Shown piece by piece: positions 17,456-24,535 of a stretch of 64,000 nucleotides of DNA (its first letter is position 1; every line of letters starts with the position of its first letter). The notes under the pieces are model-generated. The model worked only from the letters and a program-made list of their open reading frames with translations. It searched no databases and was not told the DNA's origin. The DNA lies in assembly GCA_004551485.1 (NCBI GenBank), contig SBLD01000003.1, positions 1 through 64,000 on the forward strand, in the 5' to 3' direction. This DNA comes from Billgrantia azerbaijanica. Lineage in GTDB: Bacteria; Pseudomonadota; Gammaproteobacteria; Pseudomonadales; Halomonadaceae. A program made the translations under genes and the position numbers.

Positions 17456-18112
17456 TCATTCGATGGGCAGCCCCGCCGCCTTCCATTCCGGATAGCCTTC
17501 CTCGAAGCGTCGGACTCGATAGCCGAGTTGACGCAGGCGCTGTACGGCCTCGTGCGACAGCACGCAATAGGGACCACGGCAGTAGGCCACGATCTCCCTG
17601 TCAAGGGGCAGCTTGCCCAGCATGTCTTCCAACTGCTCCAGTGGGATGTTGATCGCCTCGGGCAAGTGGCCGGCCTCGTACTCCTCCGCGGGGCGCACAT
17701 CCAGCAGTGCCACCTCGCCACTGACAAGCCCAGCCAACAACTCGTCCCGGCTGACCGCCTCCAGAACGCCATCGGCGTCATCCTCTGCGAACAGCCGACT
17801 GACTAGCCGCTCCATCTCGGCCAGGTTGGTCTCGGCCACCTGCCTGAGCAGGCCCAGCAGGTTGACGATCCGCTCATCGGTCAGGCGATAGATCACCTGC
17901 TTGCCGGAACGCTGGGCAGTGACGAGCCCCGCCCGGCGCAGGTGTTGGAGGTGCTGGGAGGCATTGCCGACGGTCAGGTCCGTGGTGTTGGCCAAGGTCT
18001 CCACCGAGGCGTCGCCCTGGGCCAGGCGCTCCAGCAGTGCCAGGCGATGCCCGTTACCCAAGGCGCGGGCAACCTGGGCCAGCGTATCGAGAAGTTCCTG
18101 TTGCGAGGTCAT
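17456..18112 (-). CDS. ArsR-family regulator fused to a rhodanese domain
   Basis: A 218-residue two-domain protein. Residues 8-100 are an ArsR-type winged helix with the recognition segment VGNASQHLQHLRRAGLV and the beta-wing RSGKQVIYRL. Residues 120-216 are a rhodanese domain with active-site loop CRGPYC (Cys178, Cys183). The architecture suggests repression relieved by persulfide or metalloid chemistry at the rhodanese cysteine. The start at 18112 is chosen over an upstream in-frame ATG because it gives the family N-terminus. It is divergent from the DsrE pseudogene, whose promoter it may control together with its own. Confidence 0.85.
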   Translation of the reverse strand: MTSQQELLDTLAQVARALGNGHRLALLERLAQGDASVETLANTTDLTVGNASQHLQHLRRAGLVTAQRSGKQVIYRLTDERIVNLLGLLRQVAETNLAEMERLVSRLFAEDDADGVLEAVSRDELLAGLVSGEVALLDVRPAEEYEAGHLPEAINIPLEQLEDMLGKLPLDREIVAYCRGPYCVLSHEAVQRLRQLGYRVRRFEEGYPEWKAAGLPIE

Positions 18113-18214
18113 GGGTCTCTCCGGGGGCGTTAGCAGAGCAGCGTGGCCCTTGACAGGTGATTGCATCTCTGTCCATCATTCTATCAATTCATTGAATGAT
18201 GGCAAAGGGGCATC

Positions 18215-18412
18215 ATGCAGACGCTCATCATCATCAACGATCCTCCCTACGGTACCGAACGCCTCTACAACGGCCTGCGCCTGGCCTATGTGCGCTGCTG
18301 AAGCACGAGGAGGACGTCACCGTCTTTCTGATGGGGGATGCCGCGTCTGGTGCCAAGGCGGGACAGAAGACCCCGGATGGCTTCTACAACGCCGAGCGCA
18401 TGGTCAAGCGGG
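18215..18412 (+). pseudogene. DsrE-family sulfur-relay protein, frameshifted and truncated
   Basis: Translation from the ATG at 18215 (AAGGGG ribosome site) gives a DsrE start, TLIIINDPPYGTERLYNGLRLAY, then stops at 18299. Removing one TG of TATGTGCG near 18288 restores the frame and continues ALLKHEEDVTVFLMGDAASGAKAGQKTPDGFYNAE, the usual DsrE core. Around 18412 the sequence switches to transposase and the DsrE C-terminus, including its conserved Cys, is missing. So the gene is broken twice: a 2-bp insertion and a replacement of its 3' end. Intact relatives move sulfane sulfur, which fits the rhodanese regulator next door. Confidence 0.75.
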
Positions 18413-18906
18413 TCACCACCAAAGGCCGCGAACGTCTCATTATGGAAACCTGGACGGGGGCCTTCCCCCAGCTCCTGGCAACCTACGAGCACAAGGAGCG
18501 GTTCTACCACATCTGGAACTGTGCCACCCGGCGAGATGCTGAGAAGGCGCTGGCTGCCTGGATTGACGACATCCCGCAAGGGCAGAAGGAGGTCTAGAAG
18601 GAACTTGTCAGCGCCGTCAGCGGATGGCGTGAGAAGATGCTGACCTACTTCGAGACCGACATCCCGGTCACCAACGCCTTCACGGAGTTGATCAACCGGC
18701 TGGCCAAGGACAAGAACCGCGATGGCCGGGGTTACTCATTCGAGGTGATGCGGGCCCGAATGCTCTACACCACCAAGCACAAGAAGAAGGCGCCACAGAC
18801 CAAGGAATCCCCCTTCCTGGGCAAGGACACCATGACCTACAGCATGGGTCTCCCCGAGCCCGAGAAGAACTACGGCGTCGATCTATCAACCTTCTGGGAA
18901 GGTTAA
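18413..18906 (+). pseudogene. ISL3-type transposase, C-terminal fragment with internal stop
   Basis: This frame reads TGAFPQLLATYEHKERFYHIW, then DIPVTNAFTELINRLAKDKN and GRGYSFEVMRARML, a sequence typical of the C-terminal part of ISL3-family transposases. An in-frame TAG at 18595-18597 stands where a Trp codon is expected. The N-terminal two thirds are missing. The reading frame ends 46 bases before the right inverted repeat, the usual position in these elements. Confidence 0.75.
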
Positions 18907-19030
18907 GATCTTGGTGGATCAGAGGAATTGTCAGCCACTTAATCGGATACCCCCATTAATCTGCCCTAACTAACAACGTAAATTTCTACACATCAACAAC
19001 ATCTCATGAGCCAATTTTGGAGAAAGCGCC

Positions 19031-19216
19031 ATGAGACTAATCAAGCTTAAAGACGTCACCAGCCTTACAGGTCTTGCACGCTCCACCATTTACAAATACA
19101 TTTCCGAAGAAAGATTCCCAAAACCAGTATCCTTGGGAGAAAGAAATGTCGCCTGGGTAGAGGAAGAAATTCAAGACTGGATCCTGGAAAAAATAGCCGA
19201 AAGAGACCTTGCATAA
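19031..19216 (+). CDS. AlpA-family regulator / excisionase
   Basis: A 61-residue winged-helix protein of the AlpA/MerR-like DNA-binding group. It has the typical order IKLKDVTSLTGLARSTIYKYI, then FPKPVSLGERNVAWVEEEIQDWI. AlpA proteins activate integrase expression or act as recombination directionality factors in P4-like elements. The ribosome site TGGAGAAA precedes the ATG. It is the first gene on the right of the IS-interrupted integrase, the normal location for such a factor. Confidence 0.85.
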   Translation: MRLIKLKDVTSLTGLARSTIYKYISEERFPKPVSLGERNVAWVEEEIQDWILEKIAERDLA

Positions 19217-19291
19217 ATGGGGTAAAAAACCACGCCCGTCATTCCACTTATCCGCAACACTCCCGCCGACTAAAAAAAGACCGCCCCACCA

Positions 19292-19327
19292 GCCGACACA
19301 GCTTCCTAAGCAGGAAGCTGTGTCGGC
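19292..19327 (+). terminator. Rho-independent terminator after alpA-like gene
   Basis: A 15-bp perfect stem (GCCGACACAGCTTCC with its complement) and loop TAAGCA are followed within 20 bases by a T-rich tract. On the other strand the stem is followed by a run of T (the AAAAAAA at 19272), so it may also stop the convergent YqaJ-side transcripts. Confidence 0.75.
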
Positions 19328-19429
19328 ATTATCATGTTATTTTTTCAAAGGCATCCCCTCTCACCGAAGGACACTACCTCCTCCCTGCCAACCACTAGGT
19401 GTGTCAATCCACTAGGTTTTCATCAGACA

Positions 19430-20041
19430 TCAGGCCGCCATGACCATGGCCATGCGACGATCAAGCTCCTCGTAGAAGGCCTCGACGCGCTCGGCAATGG
19501 TGCGGATCATCACCTCATCCCGGTAGGTGCGCTTCACGAACAGCGGCATCCCCGGCCAGTAGCTGACGAAGTCGATCCACTCCCGCTCGCTGACCCACAG
19601 CCCGCCTTGGCACTGAGCGACGTGTTCCTGGGGCAGCTCATCGGCCAGCAGCAGCTCGATCTGGTACTTGGGCAGCTTGGTCTTGATCTCCACCAGTCCG
19701 TTGCTGTCCACCAGGCAATCCGGTGAGTAGCCGACGCCGTGGTTGAGGATGATGCCGACCTGTTCCAGTTGGGGCAGGCCGGCGGCCTCGTGATAGAGCT
19801 CCCGGGCCACGGGCTCCAGCTCATGCCCGCGCTGGGTATGAGCATTACCCTGGAAGGTTTCGGAGGGCTCGCCGGTGATGCGCTCGCCGATCAGCTGGTG
19901 CATGTAGCTCATCGCACCGGCACCGAAGCCTCCCGGCCCCTTGCCCTTGACCAGGAACGTCTTCAGCTCGGACATGGTGACGATGCCCAGACGGGCGGCA
20001 TGCCACTCGGGCGTGCCCTGTTCCAGTGTCAGGATCTGCAT
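19430..20041 (-). CDS. YqaJ-type viral recombinase (lambda exonuclease-like)
   Basis: A 203-residue PD-(D/E)XK nuclease. It opens with TPEWHAARLGIVTMSEL, then has MSYMHQLIGERITGE, the Glu-containing helix QRGHELEPVARELY, the Asp of GYSPDCLVD and the EIKTK core, the arrangement of YqaJ/lambda-exo nucleases. It would chew one strand of double-stranded ends to give single strands for the annealing protein encoded next. A GGAGAT-type site precedes the ATG. It is co-directional with the ERF gene, 60 bp away. Confidence 0.85.
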   Translation of the reverse strand: MQILTLEQGTPEWHAARLGIVTMSELKTFLVKGKGPGGFGAGAMSYMHQLIGERITGEPSETFQGNAHTQRGHELEPVARELYHEAAGLPQLEQVGIILNHGVGYSPDCLVDSNGLVEIKTKLPKYQIELLLADELPQEHVAQCQGGLWVSEREWIDFVSYWPGMPLFVKRTYRDEVMIRTIAERVEAFYEELDRRMAMVMAA

Positions 20042-20101
20042 GACGATCTCCTTCTCGATGACACGGCATAGGCCAGCGAGGGGAGGCCCCTCGCCGGCCG
20101 G

Positions 20102-20839
20102 TCAGTGATGTTGATGGTTGGGCTGCGCCCGCTTCTGCAGGGAGGCACGCAGCTTGTCGAAGTCGCTACGGGGCACCTGCTCGGCGTCGCTGTACTTGCC
20201 GACGAACCATTCCTGAGTCGCCGGGGGACAGGCGGCGATCAGCTGCCGGATCTGTCCGGCCTGTAAGGGGGTGACCAGCTTGACCGGGGCGGCGGCGTGA
20301 CCGTTGTCGTCCTGGCCGCGGGTGGTGATGTTGAGCAGGGCACACAGCACGTAGCGCTTGCCGTAGCTAGTGGAGGAGCCGAACGCCTGGACGGCGTTCT
20401 TGCTGCCGCTGGTATCGGCCGGCAACAGCATGCTGGTTTCTTCACGATGACCGTCCTGGTGCATCAGCACGCCGGTCACCTGAATGCCGCGTTCCTGGGT
20501 CTGAATACGGAAGCTCACCGCGAAGCCGTGCTTCTTCATGATCGGCCGGACGGTATCGACGATGTCCTCCAGGGTGGCGTAGTGGCCGTTGTTGGTCTTG
20601 CCACGCTCGGCGATGCTCGGCAGTTCGGTCTGCATAGCCGCCATCGCGGCGCTGTAGGCCATCAGCGCCTGGCGGTCGAGCACCCGCTCCTGCATTTGCA
20701 GCAGGCGCTCCATCTTGTCGATATCGACCTCGGGGTTGAGGGCGGCCCGCTCGATCACCTGGATGATCGCGGTGCTGTCTTGCGTGGCTTGAGCGATCGG
20801 TGCCTGGTTGGCGGTCTTGGGATGAATGGGGGTTGCCAT
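20102..20839 (-). CDS. ERF-family single-strand annealing protein
   Basis: A 245-residue protein with the ERF core: FSAAM-like YSAAMAAMQTELP, then KTNNGHYATLEDIVDTVRPIMKKHGFAVSFR and AVQAFGSSTSYGKRYVLCALLNI. ERF proteins coat and anneal single strands in phage-type recombination. Together with the YqaJ nuclease it forms a two-component recombinase like lambda Red. GGAGG precedes the start. It is part of a minus-strand run: DUF932, small protein, ERF, YqaJ. Confidence 0.85.
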   Translation of the reverse strand: MATPIHPKTANQAPIAQATQDSTAIIQVIERAALNPEVDIDKMERLLQMQERVLDRQALMAYSAAMAAMQTELPSIAERGKTNNGHYATLEDIVDTVRPIMKKHGFAVSFRIQTQERGIQVTGVLMHQDGHREETSMLLPADTSGSKNAVQAFGSSTSYGKRYVLCALLNITTRGQDDNGHAAAPVKLVTPLQAGQIRQLIAACPPATQEWFVGKYSDAEQVPRSDFDKLRASLQKRAQPNHQHH

Positions 20840-20850
20840 GATGGCCTCCG

Positions 20851-21036
20851 TTATCGATAGCGTTGGATGACGTCAGGGAGCTCCTCGGTCGGGACCGGCT
20901 CCAGGGATACGGCCACGCGATAGACTTGGCCCTTGGCCAGCACGTGGGTTTCGGTCGATTGCTCGCCAGCCTCCAGCAGCTGACGCGTCAGCTGGGTCAG
21001 GGCATGGCAGATCTCGAATGTCATGGGTGATGGCAT
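20851..21036 (-). CDS. Small hypothetical protein of the recombination module
   Basis: A 61-residue acidic protein beginning PSPMTFEICHALTQLTRQLLEAGEQ, with a predicted helix and a short beta-rich C-terminus. No family is recognised. The ATG at 21036 has a TGGAGG site upstream, and the gene ends 12 bp before the ERF start, so it is probably translated with it. It may assist the recombinase, but only position suggests that. Confidence 0.55.
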   Translation of the reverse strand: MPSPMTFEICHALTQLTRQLLEAGEQSTETHVLAKGQVYRVAVSLEPVPTEELPDVIQRYR

Positions 21037-21132
21037 CGATACCTCCAGTAACAAAAATGCCCGGTCTCTGAGGGGCCGGGCGCTATGCCGTGGTGAGGGA
21101 AAGACAGGAAATCGGGGAACTCCGGATAGCGT

Positions 21133-22101
21133 TCAGGCCACCAGCGCAAGGGCGGACTCCAACGCCTTGTCTTTGAGGCCGGCGCCCTGGCCGAACCAGG
21201 CGGAGTCCATGCGGTAGTCGTTGCTGCGAGCGCGCTTCTCGTGATCCACGTACTCGGTGACCGCGTTGAGCAGCCCCCAGGCGGTTCCTTGCGCCGTGCA
21301 CAGTTGGGAGCCGCGCCCCTCGCCCTGGTAGAGCTTCTGAACGCGATTGAGGGCGCGAACGTTGGGCAGCTTGGACGGATCGTCCAGCGGCGCCTCGGCG
21401 TTGCAGATCACCGATTGGAAGTAGGTCCTCGCTTCCTCCTGGCTGACCTTGCGCTCGGCCAGGGTCTTCAGGCGGTACATGAAGTCGTCCCACTGGGACA
21501 CGGAGATCCCCAGCTGCTGCTTGACCAGCTGCGGACGGAACTCGGTACTGTGCGGCACCTTCACGCCCTGCGAAGTGCCATCCACGGCGATGGTCAGGGT
21601 GTTGTTGCAGACCACCCGTACCGAGGTGGGTGTAGCGACGGTGGCCAGAGAGCCATCGCAGGACGTGGCCAGCAGCAGGTAATCGTTGACCTGGTCTTGC
21701 CCCTTCAGAGCCCCGCCCAGGCCGCTGCGCGCCAGTGCCCAGAACTTGCGGCCACCCTTGAGCACGCCGGCCGTCTCGAGCTCATAGCCTGCGTATTCCG
21801 TGAGATCCCGGTAGAACTCCAGAACCTCCTCCGGCTGTACCACCTTGTAGCGTTGAGAGACCACCGACAGAGGGGCCCTGGTGTCGGAGCGATAGAGCAC
21901 CTTCTGCTCCGGGAAGGAGTGGATGCTGCCCAAGTGGCCGGCACCATCGGTGATGAAGCGCACCGGCGATTCCTCGATGTGCCAGGCCATGCCGGCCTGT
22001 TGCCGCCAGACTTCCAGCGGCTGATGTCGAGACAGCTGCTGGCCCAGACCATGCCAGGGGGTATCGCCGACATAGGCCATTTGTTCGATCAGGTGTGCCA
22101 T
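21133..22101 (-). CDS. DUF932 / phage-plasmid-like protein
   Basis: A 322-residue protein of the DUF932 family, common on plasmids, ICEs and phages. Typical segments are AYVGDTPWHGLGQQL near the N-terminus, VVSQRYKVVQPEEVLEF and CDGSLATVATPTSVRVVCNNTL in the middle. The biochemical function is unknown. The ATG at 22101 has AAGGAGC upstream; the frame continues to 22278 without homology. It heads the minus-strand recombination operon. Confidence 0.8.
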   Translation of the reverse strand: MAHLIEQMAYVGDTPWHGLGQQLSRHQPLEVWRQQAGMAWHIEESPVRFITDGAGHLGSIHSFPEQKVLYRSDTRAPLSVVSQRYKVVQPEEVLEFYRDLTEYAGYELETAGVLKGGRKFWALARSGLGGALKGQDQVNDYLLLATSCDGSLATVATPTSVRVVCNNTLTIAVDGTSQGVKVPHSTEFRPQLVKQQLGISVSQWDDFMYRLKTLAERKVSQEEARTYFQSVICNAEAPLDDPSKLPNVRALNRVQKLYQGEGRGSQLCTAQGTAWGLLNAVTEYVDHEKRARSNDYRMDSAWFGQGAGLKDKALESALALVA

Positions 22102-22235
22102 GGGGAAAGCTCCTTGTGAGTCGCGCACGGCATAACGGCCCGCTCCCCAAGGAAGCAGGCCGACCGTGAGCTTGTAGAGAGAATCGTGGGGGCATCGCCG
22201 CGCAGCGATGGACTCGTGAGACAGACCGTAAGGGA

Positions 22236-22568
22236 TCAATCGACATGAGGACGAAAGGTGTGGCCGCAGGCACAGCACTCGAGATTGTCGAGCACTTGGC
22301 TATCCAGCTCGCTGCCCAGACGGGCCCCGGCGACGCCACCCGCCGTACCACCGACCAACCCACCGAATACTGCCCCGGCGATGCTGCCGACGGCGATTCC
22401 TACCGGACCACCGACTGCGCCAACCAACGCACCGGTCTCGGCGCCACTCCAGGCGCCGGCCGCCCCACCAGCGGTGCCGGCCACCGCACCCGTGGTGCCA
22501 CCTACCTTCCGTCCATGATGGCGCGACACCACCCGCGACGCGCCACAGCTGGGACAAGACATGGACAT
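22236..22568 (-). CDS. Zinc-ribbon protein with a long glycine-zipper core
   Basis: A 110-residue protein in three parts: an N-terminal CPSC (residues 5-8), a central 70-residue run of Gly/Ala-rich helix with GxxxG spacing (for example GAVAGTAGGAAG and GGLVGGTAGGVAG), and a C-terminal CCACGH. The two Cys pairs could make one zinc ribbon across a membrane-inserting hairpin. No signal peptide is visible. GGAGGAGG lies seven bases before the ATG. It lies upstream of DUF932 on the same strand. Function unknown. Confidence 0.65.
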   Translation of the reverse strand: MSMSCPSCGASRVVSRHHGRKVGGTTGAVAGTAGGAAGAWSGAETGALVGAVGGPVGIAVGSIAGAVFGGLVGGTAGGVAGARLGSELDSQVLDNLECCACGHTFRPHVD

Positions 22569-23334
22569 GACATTACCTCCTCCATCGAAAAAGACATGAG
22601 AACGAAGCCATCCGTCTGGGGCTTCAAGGAGGTAGTACAGGTTTGAAATTCGATTGAATCGACAACGGGCAAGATCCTGGGCGACACACCCGCTACATCA
22701 TCGAGGTATATGCCAGCTACGGGAAAATGCCGGGTTTTGCGGCCTCCGACGGATCCCTGAGCATGTTTCAGGACATCCATCCGGTGCATGTCAGGATGAC
22801 GATATCAGGACGATGTAATGTTTCACATCGCTGTGAGATAGGATGCAGCGAAACCGTGACGTCATCGCGTCGCGGTGTCTTGCCTGGATCGATACCGGAA
22901 TTTCCCGAAAAAGTGAATGACATCACAATCGCCAGGAAACTGGAGCGAATCGCATCCCCAGGGATAAGGGTCCCTGGGATTCTGACATACGTCACTGACG
23001 GGTAAGTATTATAGGGAGATCCACTAGACTCCTAACAGAGTCTATAGGGATAGGTCACTAGGTCATGATGGGCTCACTTGTGAAAGCCCAACCAGGATCA
23101 TGAGAGATCATCCAAGGAGTGGTCCCACACAGACCACTCCCTATAGAATCATCATCCAAAATGACCTTATAGGGATTGACCTCACAGGCGTCTGTAGAAC
23201 GCCTGATGACGAAGTTCAAGTGATCGCCAGTATCAAGTCGAGTCACTGCCTACCGCTCCCTATCATCCTCCCTATCGACCGACAAGACCATCGCTGCGGA
23301 AACCTTCACCATTCCCACAGCGAGGTATCTCCTC
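22569..23334. other. Long non-coding stretch with ATAGGGA repeats (candidate origin)
   Basis: No gene is supported across these 766 bases. The right half carries the heptamer ATAGGGA three times directly (23011, 23044, 23169) and three times inverted as TCCCTAT (23138, 23257, 23269), often inside a longer CTATAGGGAT. The block lies directly upstream of an HUH-type Rep gene, so iterons of a replication origin or an operator are plausible. The left half (22569-23000) shows nothing I recognise. Confidence 0.5.
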
Positions 23335-24027
23335 ATGTCTCAACATCAACCCCTCTGCCATCCGCTCAATGACAAGCTGCGCCTTCACTATGAAGACACC
23401 TATCGAGGCTTTGACGTCCATCATCGGACAGATGGTCCACTGGTCGTGAACTACCTGGAGCGATCCTTGCAGACGCTCGATGCAGTGACACGAATCAACA
23501 GCACCACCTTCGCCTTTCGTGTAGATCTCCGCTTCCCGGGTGAGATGTCGCGTCTGCCCATGCATGAGACCAACGACGTGTTGGCAAGGTTCTTCTCCTT
23601 CTTTCGCTACGAGCTCAAGCGTAGCCAGGCCAAGTACACTACTCAGCTGCATTATCTGTGGGCACGCGAGCAGGTCAACAGCGACAAGCCTCACTACCAC
23701 CTGATGATCCTGCTCAACAAGAACGCCTACGACAGCCTGGGATCTTTCGCGCCAGATGGGAGCGGGATCTACTCGAGAAACAACCTCTACCACCGCATGA
23801 TGCGCTCCTGGTTGAAGGCGATGGGATTCGCCCAAGACGACCCCCGTTTCCATCAGCTGATCCATGTCAGCGAAGACCCGGTCACAAAAGAGCCCTGGTC
23901 CTGCGCCCTGCATCGGGATGACTGGATAGCCATGAATGAGGCGGTATTCATGGTCAGCTACCTGTGCAAGGCGTACAGCAAGCCCTTCGCTCAAGTGGGC
24001 CATGTCTTCGATGGCAGCCGTCTTTGA
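23335..24027 (+). CDS. HUH-type replication protein, YagK/YfjJ (inovirus Gp2-like) family
   Basis: A 230-residue protein resembling the YagK/YfjJ and inovirus Gp2-like group. It has the metal-binding HUH motif in DKPHYHLMILLNK (His120, His122) and a downstream tyrosine/lysine segment VSYLCKAYSK (Tyr209, Tyr214) able to nick DNA. Such proteins start rolling-circle-type replication of satellites and integrative elements. The ATG at 23335 comes after a repeat-rich untranslated region. An XRE-type regulator follows on the same strand. Confidence 0.72.
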   Translation: MSQHQPLCHPLNDKLRLHYEDTYRGFDVHHRTDGPLVVNYLERSLQTLDAVTRINSTTFAFRVDLRFPGEMSRLPMHETNDVLARFFSFFRYELKRSQAKYTTQLHYLWAREQVNSDKPHYHLMILLNKNAYDSLGSFAPDGSGIYSRNNLYHRMMRSWLKAMGFAQDDPRFHQLIHVSEDPVTKEPWSCALHRDDWIAMNEAVFMVSYLCKAYSKPFAQVGHVFDGSRL

Positions 24028-24092
24028 GTATTGAGTGACATGGTATGGGTCCGACGGACGGACCCATCCTACCTCTCTCAACAAGGTGCCAG

Positions 24093-24413
24093 ATGATGTT
24101 TCCGACTTCGATGTCTCCTTCCCTATCGTTCCCTCACAACACCCGTGACAGCCAAGAAGAATCGTCATCCCACGATCCCTGGGGAGATCGTCGCCTCGCC
24201 AGGATGGAACGCAAGGAACCGACCCGTCGACTGCTACGTGACGTCATGGCCCTACGCCGGATTCGTGGCATGAGCCAGACAGCGCTGGCGGCCGATCTGG
24301 GAGTCAGCGTGCGAACCTTGCAGGAGTGGGAGCAGGGGCGACGACTGCCCTCGGGGGTCGGCCATGCCCTGCTCAGACAGTGGGTAGAGACCCACCAAAG
24401 CGATGGAGATTGA
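24093..24413 (+). CDS. XRE-type helix-turn-helix regulator
   Basis: A 106-residue protein. Its C-terminal half is a Cro/CI-type helix-turn-helix: LRRIRGMSQTALAADLGVSVRTLQEWEQGRRLPSG. The basic N-terminal 45 residues are low complexity. Start ATGs at 24093 or 24096 have only a weak AAGGTG upstream. It is co-directional with the Rep gene and may control its expression or copy number. A TCCCTAT heptamer also occurs inside its 5' end (24120). Confidence 0.7.
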   Translation: MMFPTSMSPSLSFPHNTRDSQEESSSHDPWGDRRLARMERKEPTRRLLRDVMALRRIRGMSQTALAADLGVSVRTLQEWEQGRRLPSGVGHALLRQWVETHQSDGD

Positions 24414-24535
24414 GACATTGCGATGGATTATCGGACAACATGAGCGCCGCAGGATGCCGATTTTCATGTTTTTTAGGTTTTATAAGTCACAATGTCTAAC
24501 CCAATGCCAGTTTTCACGCTCTAGGTAGCCCATCG

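Larger units (their letters stand above)
16513..18952. mobile_element. Decayed ISL3-like element with passenger genes
   Basis: Imperfect terminal inverted repeats bound the element: GGGTATCCGGATTAAGTGG at 16513 and, on the minus strand from 18952, GGGTATCCGATTAAGTGG, differing by a one-base indel. They are flanked by CAATTAAT (16505-16512) and CCATTAAT (18953-18960), an 8-bp duplication with one mismatch, the size ISL3 elements make. Inside are a fatty-acid-hydroxylase-like gene, an ArsR-rhodanese regulator, a broken DsrE gene and the C-terminal third of an ISL3-type transposase. The missing 5' end of the transposase means it cannot move by itself. The ends were read by eye. Confidence 0.7.

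Noticed and set aside
22245-22646. Plus-strand frame of 133 codons opposite the glycine-zipper gene
   Set aside because: The complement of GGC/GCC repeats in the glycine-zipper gene produces open frames in several directions; the minus-strand gene has the ribosome site and a sensible protein.
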